Source of the DNA: Roseateles violae | GTDB lineage: Bacteria; Pseudomonadota; Gammaproteobacteria; Burkholderiales; Burkholderiaceae_C | NCBI RefSeq assembly: GCF_030410485.1 | Contig: NZ_JAUHHC010000005.1 | Location: forward strand, 558,001 to 622,000 | Length of the DNA stretch: 64,000 nt | Reading direction: 5' to 3' | Position numbers and translations under genes: made by a program | The notes under the pieces: model-generated | The model's input: only the letters and a program-made list of their open reading frames with translations | The model's database searches: none | Told to the model about the DNA's origin: nothing | Shown here: one piece after another, positions 1-8,382 of the stretch | Layout: every line of letters starts with the position of its first letter | Numbering within the stretch: the stretch's first letter is position 1

Positions 1-3
1 ATC

Positions 4-414
4 ATGAACCAGGAACGTCAGAACGAGCAGCCGCAACAGGCCGGCAGCGCGCTCTCGCGCGGCCGCAACGAGCAGGAGCGCCGGGCGGCGATCGCGCCGG
101 CGGTCGATGTCTACGAGGACGAGTCCGGCATCACCCTGCTGGCCGATATGCCGGGTGTGCCGCGCGATCAGCTGGACATCCGCATCGAGTCCAACACGCT
201 GTGGATCGAGGGCCAGGTGCAGCCGAGCACGCCCGAGGGGCTGGAGGCCATCTATGCCGAATTGCGCACGCCCTGCTACCGGCGCAGCTTCACGCTGAGC
301 CGCGAGCTCGACAGCGGCCAGATCGACGCGCAGCTGAAGGACGGCGTGCTGCGCCTGCGCATCCCGAAGCAGGCGCATGCGCAGCCGCGGCGCATCGAGG
401 TCGCGGCCGGCTGA
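4..414 (+). CDS. Hsp20/alpha-crystallin family small heat-shock protein
   Basis: A 136-residue ATP-independent holdase predicted to bind unfolding proteins in the cytoplasm. The alpha-crystallin domain runs from about residue 30 to 130. It contains the conserved LKDGVLRLRIPK strand near residues 110-121, and the short C-terminal tail has an I-x-V-like motif (RRIEV) used for oligomer contacts. The N-terminal arm is short, hydrophilic and Gln-rich. The length is normal for bacterial class A/B sHSPs. Only three bases precede the ATG, so its promoter and any paired hsp20 gene lie outside the window. A strong hairpin follows the stop codon. Family assignment is firm; clients are unknown. Confidence 0.9.
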   Translation: MNQERQNEQPQQAGSALSRGRNEQERRAAIAPAVDVYEDESGITLLADMPGVPRDQLDIRIESNTLWIEGQVQPSTPEGLEAIYAELRTPCYRRSFTLSRELDSGQIDAQLKDGVLRLRIPKQAHAQPRRIEVAAG

Positions 415-425
415 TTGCGCGGGCG

Positions 426-449
426 CGCGAGGGCCGGCCGGCCCTCGTG
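426..449 (+). terminator. GC-rich hairpin after hsp20
   Basis: The 18-base perfect palindrome GAGGGCCGGCCGGCCCTC (429-446) extends by C-G and wobble pairs to about ten base pairs, 12 bases past the hsp20 stop. There is no U-run, so it is a possible Rho-assisted 3' end or stabilising hairpin rather than a proven intrinsic terminator. Confidence 0.4.
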
Positions 450-497
450 CCATGATGGGGGTGAATCGATCCTCTGCGTCACTTCACTCCCATCGGC

Positions 498-1058
498 ATG
501 CCTACCATCGTCGCCCTGTCCGGCAGCCTGCGCCAGGCCTCCTACAACACCGCGCTGCTGCGCGCCGCCCAGCCGCTGGCGCCGCCGGAGCTGAAGCTGG
601 AGCTGCACACCTTGCACGGCATCCCGCTTTACGACGCCGATGTCGAGGCACAGGGCACGCCGGCGGCGGTGACAGCGCTGCGCGAGGCGATCCGCGCGGC
701 CGACGGCCTCTTGATCTGCACGCCGGAGTACAACCACTCGATCCCCGGCGTGCTGAAGAACGGCCTGGACTGGATCTCGCGCCCGCCGGCCGAGGGCCGC
801 AAGACCTTTGCCGGCAAGCCGACCGCGCTGATCGGCGCGACGCCGGGCGGCTTCGGCACCCAGCTGAGCCAGCAGGCGATGCTGGGCGTGCTGCGCGCCT
901 TCGGGGTCGACTTCTGGTTCGGCGGCCAGCTGCTGGTCTCGCATGCCGACCAGCTGTTTGCCGCCGACGGTGCGCTGCAGGACGAGAAGCTGAAGAGCCA
1001 GCTGGCCGGCTTCCTGCAGGGCTTTTCCCGCTTCATCGCTCAACGCCGCAAGGAGTAA
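498..1058 (+). CDS. NADPH-dependent FMN reductase (flavodoxin-fold quinone/chromate reductase family)
   Basis: A 186-residue cytosolic flavoprotein of the NADPH-dependent FMN reductase family, which includes ChrR/YieF-type quinone reductases. The N-terminal GSLRQASYNTALLR phosphate loop binds FMN. The signature TPEYNHSIPGVLKNGLDWIS near residues 75-95 is diagnostic for the family. These enzymes make two-electron reductions of quinones, nitro compounds or metals. The ATG of the pirin gene follows 5 bases after the stop, so the two are probably co-transcribed as a redox or detoxification pair. The substrate cannot be read from sequence. Confidence 0.88.
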   Translation: MPTIVALSGSLRQASYNTALLRAAQPLAPPELKLELHTLHGIPLYDADVEAQGTPAAVTALREAIRAADGLLICTPEYNHSIPGVLKNGLDWISRPPAEGRKTFAGKPTALIGATPGGFGTQLSQQAMLGVLRAFGVDFWFGGQLLVSHADQLFAADGALQDEKLKSQLAGFLQGFSRFIAQRRKE

Positions 1059-1063
1059 GCCTC

Positions 1064-1969
1064 ATGCCTCTGGTCGAAAAGATTCCCGGCCATCCCGGCG
1101 ATGTCGGCGGCCTGCCGATCAACCGCGCGCTGCCGACCGCGCGCCGCCGTCTGGTCGGCGCCTGGTGCTTTCTGGATCATGCCGGCCCGGCCGATCTGGC
1201 GCCCGATGGCGGCATGCGTGTCGCGCCGCATCCGCACACCGGCCTGCAGACCTTCAGCTGGATGATCGAGGGCGAGATCCTGCACCGCGACAGCCTGGGC
1301 AGCGAGCAGGTGCTGCGCCCCGGCCAGGTCAATCTGATGACGGCCGGTCGCGGCATCGCGCATTCGGAGGAATCGCTGTCGGCACGGCTGCAGCTGGCCC
1401 AGCTGTGGATCGCGCTGCCCGATGCGCAGCGCTTCTGCGCACCGGCCTTCGAGCATTTCGCGACGCTGCCGCGGCTCGCGGCCGGCGGCTTCGCGCTGAC
1501 CCTGCTGGCCGGCGAACATGGCGGTGCGCGCTCGCCGGTGCCGCAGCACACGCCGCTGCTGGGGCTGGACCTGGCCAGCGCCGGCGCGGCCGAGACCGTG
1601 CTGGCGCTGCGGCCCGGCTTCGAGCATGGGCTGATGGTGCTGGAGGGCAGCGTCGAGCTGAGCCCGGCCGGCGAGCCGGCGCAGCGGCTGGAGCCGGGCA
1701 GCCTGCTCTATCTGGCACCGGGCTTCGACGCGCTGGCGCTGCGCGCCGAGGCCGCCTGCCGGCTGCTGCTGCTGGGCGGCGAGCCGCTCACCGAGCAGCC
1801 GCTGCTGTGGTGGAACTTCGTCGGCCGCAGCGGCGAGGAAATCCACCAGTTCGCCGCCGACTGGAATGCCGGCAGCGGCGCCTTCGCCGGCGTCGAGGTG
1901 CAGGGCTTCGACGGCCCGCGCCTGCTGGCGCCGGACGCCTCGCAGCTGCGCCTCAGGACTACTGAATGA
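1064..1969 (+). CDS. Pirin family bicupin protein
   Basis: A 301-residue two-cupin protein of the pirin family, whose members are iron-binding and in some bacteria act as quercetin 2,3-dioxygenases. The N-terminal cupin has the metal-ligand pattern PHPHTGLQTFSWMIEGEILHRDS, then the family's MTAGRGIAHSE stretch. The start is the ATG just after GGAG in 'aaggagtaagcctc'; the same frame is open further upstream only because it shadows the FMN reductase gene. It forms a likely operon with the reductase and overlaps the 3' end of the convergent response-regulator gene by 11 bases. A second pirin lies at 8383-9255. Confidence 0.87.
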   Translation: MPLVEKIPGHPGDVGGLPINRALPTARRRLVGAWCFLDHAGPADLAPDGGMRVAPHPHTGLQTFSWMIEGEILHRDSLGSEQVLRPGQVNLMTAGRGIAHSEESLSARLQLAQLWIALPDAQRFCAPAFEHFATLPRLAAGGFALTLLAGEHGGARSPVPQHTPLLGLDLASAGAAETVLALRPGFEHGLMVLEGSVELSPAGEPAQRLEPGSLLYLAPGFDALALRAEAACRLLLLGGEPLTEQPLLWWNFVGRSGEEIHQFAADWNAGSGAFAGVEVQGFDGPRLLAPDASQLRLRTTE

Positions 1970-2591
1970 GCCCGTTCTTGAGCGCGTAATAGGTCAGATC
2001 GCTGTTCGACTCCAGCTTCATCTTCTCCATCACCCGCGCGCGGTAGGTGCTGACCGTCTTGACGCTCAGGCACATCAGCTCGGCCATATGGCTGATCGTC
2101 TCGCCCTTGGCCAGGCGCAGAAAGACCTGCAGCTCGCGCTCGGACAGCAGTTCGTGGGGCAGTTGCTCGCCCTCGCCGCCGAGGCCGTCGACCAGCAGCT
2201 CGGCCACCGTCGGCGTGATGTAGCGCCGGCCCAGCGCAACGGTGCGGATCGCCTTGATGATCTCCTCGGGCTCGCATTCCTTGTTCAGGTAGCCGGACGC
2301 GCCCTGGCGCAGCAGGGTCGTCGCGTAATGCGCCTCCGGAAAACCGCTCAGGATCAGCACCGGCAGATCGGGCGCGCGCGCCTTGATCGCGGCCAGCGCG
2401 TCGACGCCGCCATGCTCGGGCATGGAGATGTCCATCAGCAGCACATCGACCTCGCCCCCGCGCACCAGGTCCAGCGCCTCGCGGCCATTGGCCGCCTCGC
2501 CGGTCACGCGCAGATCCACCTGTTCGGACAGATACTGGCGCAGTCCGGCACGAACAATGGCGTGATCGTCGACGATGCCAACGCGAATCAT
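1959..2591 (-). CDS. NarL/FixJ-family response regulator
   Basis: A 210-residue response regulator. The REC domain (residues 1-120) has the acidic pair in VGIVDDHAIVRAGL, the phospho-acceptor Asp in VDVLLMDISMPEHGG and the Lys of NKECEPEEI. The C-terminal LuxR-type helix-turn-helix has LSERELQVFLRLAKGETISHMAELM. It is transcribed divergently from the histidine kinase at 2634 across only 42 bases, and kinase and regulator should form a cognate pair. Its 3' end overlaps the convergent pirin gene. The signal is unknown. Confidence 0.92.
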   Translation of the reverse strand: MIRVGIVDDHAIVRAGLRQYLSEQVDLRVTGEAANGREALDLVRGGEVDVLLMDISMPEHGGVDALAAIKARAPDLPVLILSGFPEAHYATTLLRQGASGYLNKECEPEEIIKAIRTVALGRRYITPTVAELLVDGLGGEGEQLPHELLSERELQVFLRLAKGETISHMAELMCLSVKTVSTYRARVMEKMKLESNSDLTYYALKNGLIQ

Positions 2592-2633
2592 GATGAATCA
2601 GCCCCCTTGTGTTCGATTTCAGGAGTTTAGGCC

Positions 2634-4058
2634 ATGAAGAATCGGCTCTCGGCCCTGCTGGAACGGCTGCAGAAGAGCACCTTCGCCTTTCCGCTGGCGG
2701 TGCTCGCCGCCGCCGCCATGCTGGTGATCAGCGAGGCCAGCTACAGCCGCGCCCAGGATACGCTGGCCGACCTGGTGCAGATGGGCCGCGCGCGGCTGCT
2801 GCTGTACAGCATCATGGCACGCTCGGCCGATGCCGAGACGGCGCAGCGGGGCTTTCTGCTGACCGGCAAGCCCGAATACCTGGCCCCCTATGAGGAGGCC
2901 GCCGATGACCTGTCGCGCGCGCTCAAGGACCTGAAGAACCATTACGCCGAACGCGGCGACCTCAGCGCGCAGCGCCTGCACCGGCAATTGGAGGAGGCGG
3001 TCATCACCAAGATGGGCGAGCTGGCCGAGGCGGTGCAGCGCCAGCGCGCCGGCCGGCCCGACGCGGCGCTGGAGCTGGTGCAGGCCGGGCTGGGTCGCGA
3101 CCAGATGGACCTGATCCGCAGCCGCTCGGAGGAGTTGCTGCACCTGCAGAACCAGCGGGTCGCCAGCGGCCGCAGCCAGGTCTATGACGCGCTGCTGCTG
3201 AACCGCATCGGCGTCGCCGCGATGACGGCGATCAGCCTGCTGGCGTTGGCGATGTTCCTGCGCCAGAGCCGCGCGCTGGCGGCGCAGCGCGACGAGCAGG
3301 CGCGCGCGATCGCGGCCGAACGCGACCAGCTCGAATGGGAGGTCGGCAAGCGCACGGCCGAGCTGACCGAGCTGGCCACCCACTTGCAGTCGGCGCGCGA
3401 GGACGAGCGCAACCACCTGGCGCGCGAGCTGCATGATGAACTCGGCGCGCTCCTGACCGCGGCCAAGCTCGAGACCGCGCGGCTGAAGCCGCGGCTGGCC
3501 GAGCTGGCGCCGGACCTGCTGGAGCGCCTGGCGCATCTGACCGAGACGCTGAACAGCGGTATCGCGCTGAAGCGCCGCATCATCGAGGACCTGCGGCCCT
3601 CCTCGCTGTCCAATCTGGGCCTGCTGCCGGCGCTGGAGATCCAGGCGCGCGAGTTCGGCGAGCGGCTGGAGATCCCGGTCCATACCGAGCTGCAGCCGGT
3701 GCGCCTGTCGCCGCGCGCCGAGCTGACCGTCTACCGTCTGGTGCAGGAGGCGCTGACCAATATCGCCAAATACGCGAAGGCGCGCGAGGTGCGGGTGCGA
3801 CTCGTCTCCACGGCCGATGGACAGGCGCGGGTCGAGGTCCGCGACGACGGCCAGGGCTTCGATCCGCAGGCCCAGGCGCGCAGCTCCCATGGCCTGGTCG
3901 GCATGCGCTACCGCGTCGCCGCCGAGGGCGGCTCGCTGAAGCTGAGCTCCAGCCCCGGCCAGGGCACGGTCCTGACGGCCTTGCTGCCGCAGCTGCCCGC
4001 TGCGGAGCCGGCCCCGGCGCCGCCGTCCATGGCGCCGGAATCGACCGAGCCGCTGTAG
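2634..4058 (+). CDS. Membrane sensor histidine kinase with CHASE3-like sensor (NarX/DegS-type HisKA_3)
   Basis: A 474-residue inner-membrane kinase. An N-terminal membrane segment (about 20-38) is followed by a periplasmic CHASE3-like four-helix domain (AETAQRGFLLTGKPEYLAPYEEA) and a second membrane segment near 185-205. A coiled coil leads to the HisKA_3 dimerisation domain with the phospho-His in ARELHDELG (about residue 265). The HATPase domain has LVQEALTNIAKYA and VRDDGQGFD. The tail is Pro/Ala/Glu-rich. The SD 'aggag' sits 8 bases before the ATG. It pairs with the divergent response regulator at 1959-2591. Confidence 0.9.
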   Translation: MKNRLSALLERLQKSTFAFPLAVLAAAAMLVISEASYSRAQDTLADLVQMGRARLLLYSIMARSADAETAQRGFLLTGKPEYLAPYEEAADDLSRALKDLKNHYAERGDLSAQRLHRQLEEAVITKMGELAEAVQRQRAGRPDAALELVQAGLGRDQMDLIRSRSEELLHLQNQRVASGRSQVYDALLLNRIGVAAMTAISLLALAMFLRQSRALAAQRDEQARAIAAERDQLEWEVGKRTAELTELATHLQSAREDERNHLARELHDELGALLTAAKLETARLKPRLAELAPDLLERLAHLTETLNSGIALKRRIIEDLRPSSLSNLGLLPALEIQAREFGERLEIPVHTELQPVRLSPRAELTVYRLVQEALTNIAKYAKAREVRVRLVSTADGQARVEVRDDGQGFDPQAQARSSHGLVGMRYRVAAEGGSLKLSSSPGQGTVLTALLPQLPAAEPAPAPPSMAPESTEPL

Positions 4059-4200
4059 GCCGGCGCCTACAGCCCGCCACAGCAGTGGCCCACACGTCGA
4101 TGCGGATTGCGCCCATGCAGGCGCGGCGGGTGGCTGCGTACATTGAGCTCATCGCAAGGCCGCTTTTCGCCGCTACCGCACCCACCGCAAGGAGTTCGCC

Positions 4201-4662
4201 ATGCCATCCCACGCTCCCACCGCTTCGATCCGCGCGCTGCGCCTGGCCGGTCTGCTGCTCGGCGCCGGCCTGGGTCTGGCCGCCTGCCAGCAGCGCAGCG
4301 ATGACCCGACCCTGGGCCAGCGCGTCGACAAGGCCGTTGCCGAGACCAAGGAAGGCGCCCGCGAGGCCAAGGCCGATATCAAGGAGGCCGCGCAGGACGC
4401 CAAGAACGCCGGCGCCCGCACCGCCGACAAGATGGAGGCGAACGTCAGCGACGCCTCGATCACCGCCAGCATCAATGCCGAGCTGGCCAAGGATTCGCGC
4501 CTGAGCGCGCTGAAGATCAATGTCGACACCCAGGGCGGCCGCGTCGCGCTCAGCGGCAGCGCGCCCGACGAGCAGGCGCGCCAGCGCGCCACCGAGCTGG
4601 CCGCCGGCGTCAAGGGCGTGCTCAGCGTGGACAACCGTCTGACCGTCGACGCCCGCAGCTGA
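4201..4662 (+). CDS. BON-domain lipoprotein
   Basis: A 153-residue predicted lipoprotein. The signal peptide ends in the lipobox LAAC (Cys at about residue 29). A charged Ala/Lys/Glu-rich stretch (about 43-76; repeated KEGAREAKADIKEAAQDAKN-like units) is LEA-like and probably helical. The BON domain occupies residues 83-150 (DASITASINAELAKDSRLSA then GGRVALSGSA), a fold of osmotic-stress proteins such as OsmY that associates with membranes. A good SD (caaggag) precedes the ATG. The next small gene starts 28 bases downstream with its own SD. Confidence 0.87.
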   Translation: MPSHAPTASIRALRLAGLLLGAGLGLAACQQRSDDPTLGQRVDKAVAETKEGAREAKADIKEAAQDAKNAGARTADKMEANVSDASITASINAELAKDSRLSALKINVDTQGGRVALSGSAPDEQARQRATELAAGVKGVLSVDNRLTVDARS

Positions 4663-4690
4663 GGCGCGGCGCGAGACCAGGAGTCTGCCC

Positions 4691-4885
4691 ATGAGCTCGC
4701 TGCAACTGCACCTGACGCCGCGGCTGCGCAATCTGCGCCGCCGTGCCGTCTACCCGCTGCTGTGCCTGCTGTCGCTGCTGTTCCTGCCGCTGCAGCCGGA
4801 CGACCATCCGCTGCACTTCGCGGCGCAGATCGCGCAGGGCCTGGTCGGCTCCTCGATCACGCTGCTGGCCAGCGGCGGCGGCTGA
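4691..4885 (+). CDS. Small hypothetical protein with one membrane segment
   Basis: A 64-residue ORF with the good SD 'caggag' 8 bases before the ATG. After a basic N-terminus (RLRNLRRR) comes one strongly hydrophobic stretch, YPLLCLLSLLFLPL, then a loop with DDHPLHF and a second weakly hydrophobic end. I do not recognise a family. Position between the BON lipoprotein and another short gene, together with the SD, argues for a real small envelope protein. Confidence 0.5.
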   Translation: MSSLQLHLTPRLRNLRRRAVYPLLCLLSLLFLPLQPDDHPLHFAAQIAQGLVGSSITLLASGGG

Positions 4886-4895
4886 CGGGCCACCC

Positions 4896-5369
4896 ATGCT
4901 GGCCGCCGCCACCCTGCCCTGCTCCTCGCCGGCCGACCAGTGCCTGAGCCCGGCGCTGCAGGCCTATCTGCGCGACTGCGTGCGCCAACGCCTGCAAAGC
5001 GAAGGCCTGCCGCCCACGCCCTGGTTCCGCATCCATCTCTACCTGCGCCTGGGCGATATGGCCAGCGCGCAGGCGCTCGACCGCGACCTGCGCCAGCAGG
5101 CCCAAGGCGGCGGCTCGCTGCTGGGCCTGATCGCGCTGTTCGGCCAGCTGGCCCCGGATCTGGACATCCAGAGCGCGCTGGCCCGCCAGCTGCGGCTGAT
5201 GCATGGCTGCGATCGCCAGCTGCAGCTGCCGACGCCGCCGGCCGAGCACCGGCTCAGCCAGGTCTGCATCGGCCCGCGCCGTTATGCGGTGCTGACCCTG
5301 CACGGGCAGTCGAGCCGGCTGCACTGCGTGATGCCCTGCCCGATGCTGGTGTTCGCACCGCTCGAATAA
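4896..5369 (+). CDS. Hypothetical protein, Cys/Leu-rich
   Basis: A 157-residue protein from the ATG 10 bases after the preceding small gene. It has no membrane segment after a weak N-terminal hydrophobic patch, and several Cys (CSSPADQC, RDCVRQ, MHGCDR, QVCIG, HCVMPC) spaced as if for disulphides. This hints at export, but no clear signal peptide is visible. The coding pattern (third-position G/C) is like its neighbours. I recognise no family, and an upstream in-frame start is possible. Confidence 0.5.
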   Translation: MLAAATLPCSSPADQCLSPALQAYLRDCVRQRLQSEGLPPTPWFRIHLYLRLGDMASAQALDRDLRQQAQGGGSLLGLIALFGQLAPDLDIQSALARQLRLMHGCDRQLQLPTPPAEHRLSQVCIGPRRYAVLTLHGQSSRLHCVMPCPMLVFAPLE

Positions 5370-5396
5370 ATCTCCTCGCTTCTTCTTCCGGCTCCC

Positions 5397-5654
5397 TCAA
5401 TGCTGGGCGACCAGCAGCAAGGCCTTGCGACACTGCTCGCGCTCGCCGCGCAGCGCCAGCATGCCGCAGCGGTGCTGTTCGCGCGCCTGCTGTTGCTGGG
5501 CCAGATGCCGGCGCTGCGCCTGCTCGACGCCGTCGGCGACGACCAGATAGAGCAGCACGACCAGCAGCTGAGCCAGCAGCAGGCCGCCGATCACCAGCTT
5601 CTGCTGGCGCGGCGCCATCCGGACTTCGCTCATCGAAGCAGCGGGCATCGGCAT
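5397..5654 (-). CDS. Small membrane protein downstream of AsmA gene
   Basis: An 85-residue protein with one transmembrane helix (LVIGGLLLAQLLVVLLYLVVA) followed by a Gln/Arg/His-rich helical tail and two Cys. I start it at the ATG at 5654 because a strong SD, GAGGAG, lies 9 bases upstream. An in-frame ATG at 5675 overlaps the AsmA stop as TGATG and is an alternative. It is likely translated with the AsmA gene. The function is unknown; the shape is that of a small inner-membrane accessory protein with a cytoplasmic or periplasmic coil. Confidence 0.6.
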   Translation of the reverse strand: MPMPAASMSEVRMAPRQQKLVIGGLLLAQLLVVLLYLVVADGVEQAQRRHLAQQQQAREQHRCGMLALRGEREQCRKALLLVAQH

Positions 5655-5674
5655 GATCGCTCTCTCCTCAATCA

Positions 5675-7729
5675 TCAACCCTTGGCCACGGCCACCGCAT
5701 TGAGACGCTGGCAGGACTGCAGCAGCGCGCGTTCATGGCCGTCCTTGTCTTCGCCGTCGTCGATCAGCGGCAGCAGCGCCGCGAGCGGATGGATGGCCGC
5801 CAGCAGGGCGGCCGGCAGCAGCTTGACCATCAGCGGCTTGGGCTCCAGCGAGACGTCGGGATCGGCCAGGCTGCCGCGCACCAGCACCGGTGTGCGCAGA
5901 CTCAGCGGGCTGAAGTCCTTGGGCAGCACCTTCAGGCGCAGATCGATCTTCTCGGTGTCCAGCGCGATCTGGCCGTCGACGAACAGGGTCGAATCGCGCG
6001 TGTCGACCAGCATCACCGTCGGCACGACCTTGCCGCGCCGCACGTTCAGATCGGCGACCGCGCATTGCATCGCCAGCGAATCGTCGCCGCGCACGAGGAT
6101 GCCCAGGCCCTGGGCGATGTCGATGCCGGCCGCCTCGACGGCCAGGTGCGAGATCTTGCCGCTGGGCAAATGCAGCTGCGCGCGGCCGCTGGCCGAGGCG
6201 AGCAGCTCGGCCGTCGAGCGGCCGCGGCCGTCCAGCGCCAGCCGGCCGTTCAGCAGGCCGCTGACATAGGGCGGCTGATCGGGGCGGCGTCCCTGGCGTA
6301 TCCATTGCTCCAGCCGCACGCCGGCCCAGCGCAGCCGCGCCTGCCACAGCGCCACGTCCTCGCGGCCGTCCAGGCTGAGCCTGCCGGCGATGCGGCCGCT
6401 GGCGCTGCGCGCATCGATGTCGGACAGGGTCAGCACACCGTCGTTGAGGACAATGCGCGCATTCAGCGGTGCGATCGGCACGGCGAAGTAACGACCCAGG
6501 TCGACGCGGCGCAGCGCCACCTCCACGTTGGCGTCCATCGCGCGCAGCGAGGGCAGATCGAAGCGGCGGTCGGGCAGCAGACGGCCGTCGGCGGCGGCCG
6601 GCTGCTCGGGCGCCGGCGCGCCTATGGTCGGCGCCAGATCGGCGAACCAGAGCGAATCGCCGCCGAGCCGGCCGCTTAGCAGCGGCCGCTGCCGGCGGCC
6701 GGCGTCAGCGGGACGGAAGTCGAAGCTGCCGTTGAGGCGGCTGCGGCCCAGCAGCGCGCGCTCGACGTCGACATGCCAGAGCTGGTCGCCGGGGCGACTC
6801 AGCCGCCCCTCGGCATCGAAGGCCGGCGTGGTGGGCAGGGTCACGCCGAGCGGATCGCCGATCGCGGCCAGCGAGGGACCGGCCAGCTTCAGGCGGCCGT
6901 CCAGGCCGCGCAGGCCCAGCAGATCGCGGACCACGCCCTCGAAGCCGAATTTCACCGCGCCGGCCTCCAGGCGCAAGGCCAGCGGCACCGGCCGCAGATC
7001 GTCGCTGGCGCCGACCCAGGGCAGCGGCGAGCCGGTCTCGGCAGCGGCCGTCATCGGCTTGCCGCGGTAGCGCCCCTCGGCGTGCGCCGTCAGGCCGACC
7101 TCCTGGCGCTGGCGCAGCGGCGAGGGCTTGTCGCTCAGGCTGGCCTCGATATGCGCCTTCAGCTGCAGCGGCGCATCGTCGAAGGCCAGACTGGCGCGGT
7201 TCAGCAGCAGGCGATCGAAGCGCAGCAAGGGCGGCGCGGCGGCGGCGCGGCCGTCGGCGGACTGGACGCGGCCCAGTTGCCAGGTCGCCGAACCATCGGC
7301 ACGGCGCAGGAGATCGGCGTCCAGGCTCTCGGCCGACAGCTCCTTGATGCGCAGCGGCTTGTCCTCGCGCTTCCAGGCCCAGAGATCGCGGTAGCGCAGG
7401 CGCAGGGTGACGTTGCCGGCGTCCAGTGTATTGGCCTGGTTGCGCCAGTCCGGCCCGCCGATGCGCAGGCGCGCCGCATGCACATCGACCTCCCCGAGCA
7501 GCGAGACGCGCATGCGCTCGCCACCCGGCGTCTCCACCAGTTCGACGGTGCGCCCCAGGCGCTCGCCCAGCGCCCGCTCCAGCGGCCCGGCCAGCCAGGG
7601 CCAGCCCGCCAGCTCGCCGAAGGCGAAGCCGGCAAGGAGCAGCAGCAGGACAAAAAGAAAGCCCGCCAGATGCGGGTGCCGGGACAGCAGCCGCAGTGGC
7701 GGGCTTGACGAGAGGCTGGCGATGCTCAT
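5675..7729 (-). CDS. AsmA-family protein
   Basis: A 684-residue AsmA-like protein with one N-terminal transmembrane helix (about 20-42) anchoring it in the inner membrane and a long beta-rich periplasmic part. It begins with the family's LGRTVELVETPGGERMRVSLLGEVDVHAARLRIGGPDW region and ends with the AsmA C-terminal domain (AVADLNVRRGKVVPTVMLVDTRDSTLFVDGQIALDTEKIDLRL and LRTPVLVRGSLADP). AsmA-like proteins are proposed bridge-type lipid carriers between the membranes. It is followed directly by a small membrane protein that may be its partner. The SD is weak. Confidence 0.85.
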   Translation of the reverse strand: MSIASLSSSPPLRLLSRHPHLAGFLFVLLLLLAGFAFGELAGWPWLAGPLERALGERLGRTVELVETPGGERMRVSLLGEVDVHAARLRIGGPDWRNQANTLDAGNVTLRLRYRDLWAWKREDKPLRIKELSAESLDADLLRRADGSATWQLGRVQSADGRAAAAPPLLRFDRLLLNRASLAFDDAPLQLKAHIEASLSDKPSPLRQRQEVGLTAHAEGRYRGKPMTAAAETGSPLPWVGASDDLRPVPLALRLEAGAVKFGFEGVVRDLLGLRGLDGRLKLAGPSLAAIGDPLGVTLPTTPAFDAEGRLSRPGDQLWHVDVERALLGRSRLNGSFDFRPADAGRRQRPLLSGRLGGDSLWFADLAPTIGAPAPEQPAAADGRLLPDRRFDLPSLRAMDANVEVALRRVDLGRYFAVPIAPLNARIVLNDGVLTLSDIDARSASGRIAGRLSLDGREDVALWQARLRWAGVRLEQWIRQGRRPDQPPYVSGLLNGRLALDGRGRSTAELLASASGRAQLHLPSGKISHLAVEAAGIDIAQGLGILVRGDDSLAMQCAVADLNVRRGKVVPTVMLVDTRDSTLFVDGQIALDTEKIDLRLKVLPKDFSPLSLRTPVLVRGSLADPDVSLEPKPLMVKLLPAALLAAIHPLAALLPLIDDGEDKDGHERALLQSCQRLNAVAVAKG

Positions 7730-7735
7730 CGCGGT

Positions 7736-7915
7736 TCAAGCCCCGAGACCCTCCGGCGGCGCAGCCCCCGTAGTGGTCAAGAGATACGGAAACGCGCCTT
7801 CGTAACCGAAGTCCAGGGATTCGGCACCGGGCGACGCCTCATCGCCGGTCTGGCCGGCGAACTCGGGCGACACCAGCAGGCTGGCGACCGGAGGGACGGG
7901 GGATGGGATGGACAT
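7736..7915 (-). CDS. Hypothetical 59-residue protein
   Basis: A short ORF ending 6 bases before the AsmA start on the same strand. The protein is Pro/Gly/Ser-rich and acidic (AGQTGDEASPGAESLDFGYEG) with no membrane segment or known motif. The SD is poor. Tight packing before asmA supports it as a gene; composition alone would not. I recognise nothing in it. Confidence 0.35.
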   Translation of the reverse strand: MSIPSPVPPVASLLVSPEFAGQTGDEASPGAESLDFGYEGAFPYLLTTTGAAPPEGLGA

Positions 7916-7961
7916 GGCAAGCTCGCTCGTCGAACGCTTCGGTCGGCTGAAGATGTGGTGC

Positions 7962-8198
7962 TTACTTCTTCTTGCCGACCTCGTTGCCGACGACGCCGCC
8001 GACCACCGCGCCGCCGACCGCACCCAGAGTGCTGCCGGTCGCCGCCGCGCCCACGGCGCCGCCAACGGCGGTACCGATCACGGCGCTCTTTTCCTGGTGG
8101 CTCATGCTGCCGCAGGCGCCGAGGCCCAAGGTCAAGCTCGCGGCCAGGGCGGCGCCGAGCAGACGGGTGACGTGACTACGATGAAGCATTGGGTTCAT
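7962..8198 (-). CDS. Glycine-zipper lipoprotein (YMGG/2TM family)
   Basis: A 78-residue lipoprotein from the ATG at 8198. The signal peptide ends in LGAC, then GSMSHQEKSAVIGTAVGGAVG and a repeated GxxxG pattern (GGAVGAAATGSTLGAVGGAVVGG), typical of glycine-zipper outer-membrane lipoproteins such as OsmB/SlyB relatives, and a Lys tail. These small proteins insert or pack in the outer membrane and are often stress-induced. The longer upstream frame lacks any signal and is not used. An ATG three codons in is a second possible start. Confidence 0.8.
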   Translation of the reverse strand: MNPMLHRSHVTRLLGAALAASLTLGLGACGSMSHQEKSAVIGTAVGGAVGAAATGSTLGAVGGAVVGGVVGNEVGKKK

Positions 8199-8326
8199 GG
8201 TGGTTCTCACTGGTCGTTGAGCATGAACACAGTTTGGCCAGCCGATCGCGACAACAGAATCGGCAGCGACCGCGAAGCGGCGTCGGATTGCTCCGACAGT
8301 CGATGCATCCCGAAACATCCGCCAAG

Positions 8327-8355
8327 AAAAAAGCCCGCCGGTGGCACCGGCGGGC
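8327..8355 (-). terminator. Intrinsic terminator of the pirin gene
   Basis: On the minus strand the stem GCCCGCCGG / CCGGCGGGC (9 bp, five-base loop) is followed directly by six T residues and TCTTG. It lies 27 bases after the stop of the pirin gene at 8383, a classic Rho-independent terminator. Confidence 0.85.
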
Positions 8356-8382
8356 TGATGGGGCAGCGCGGCCGCGGGGACT

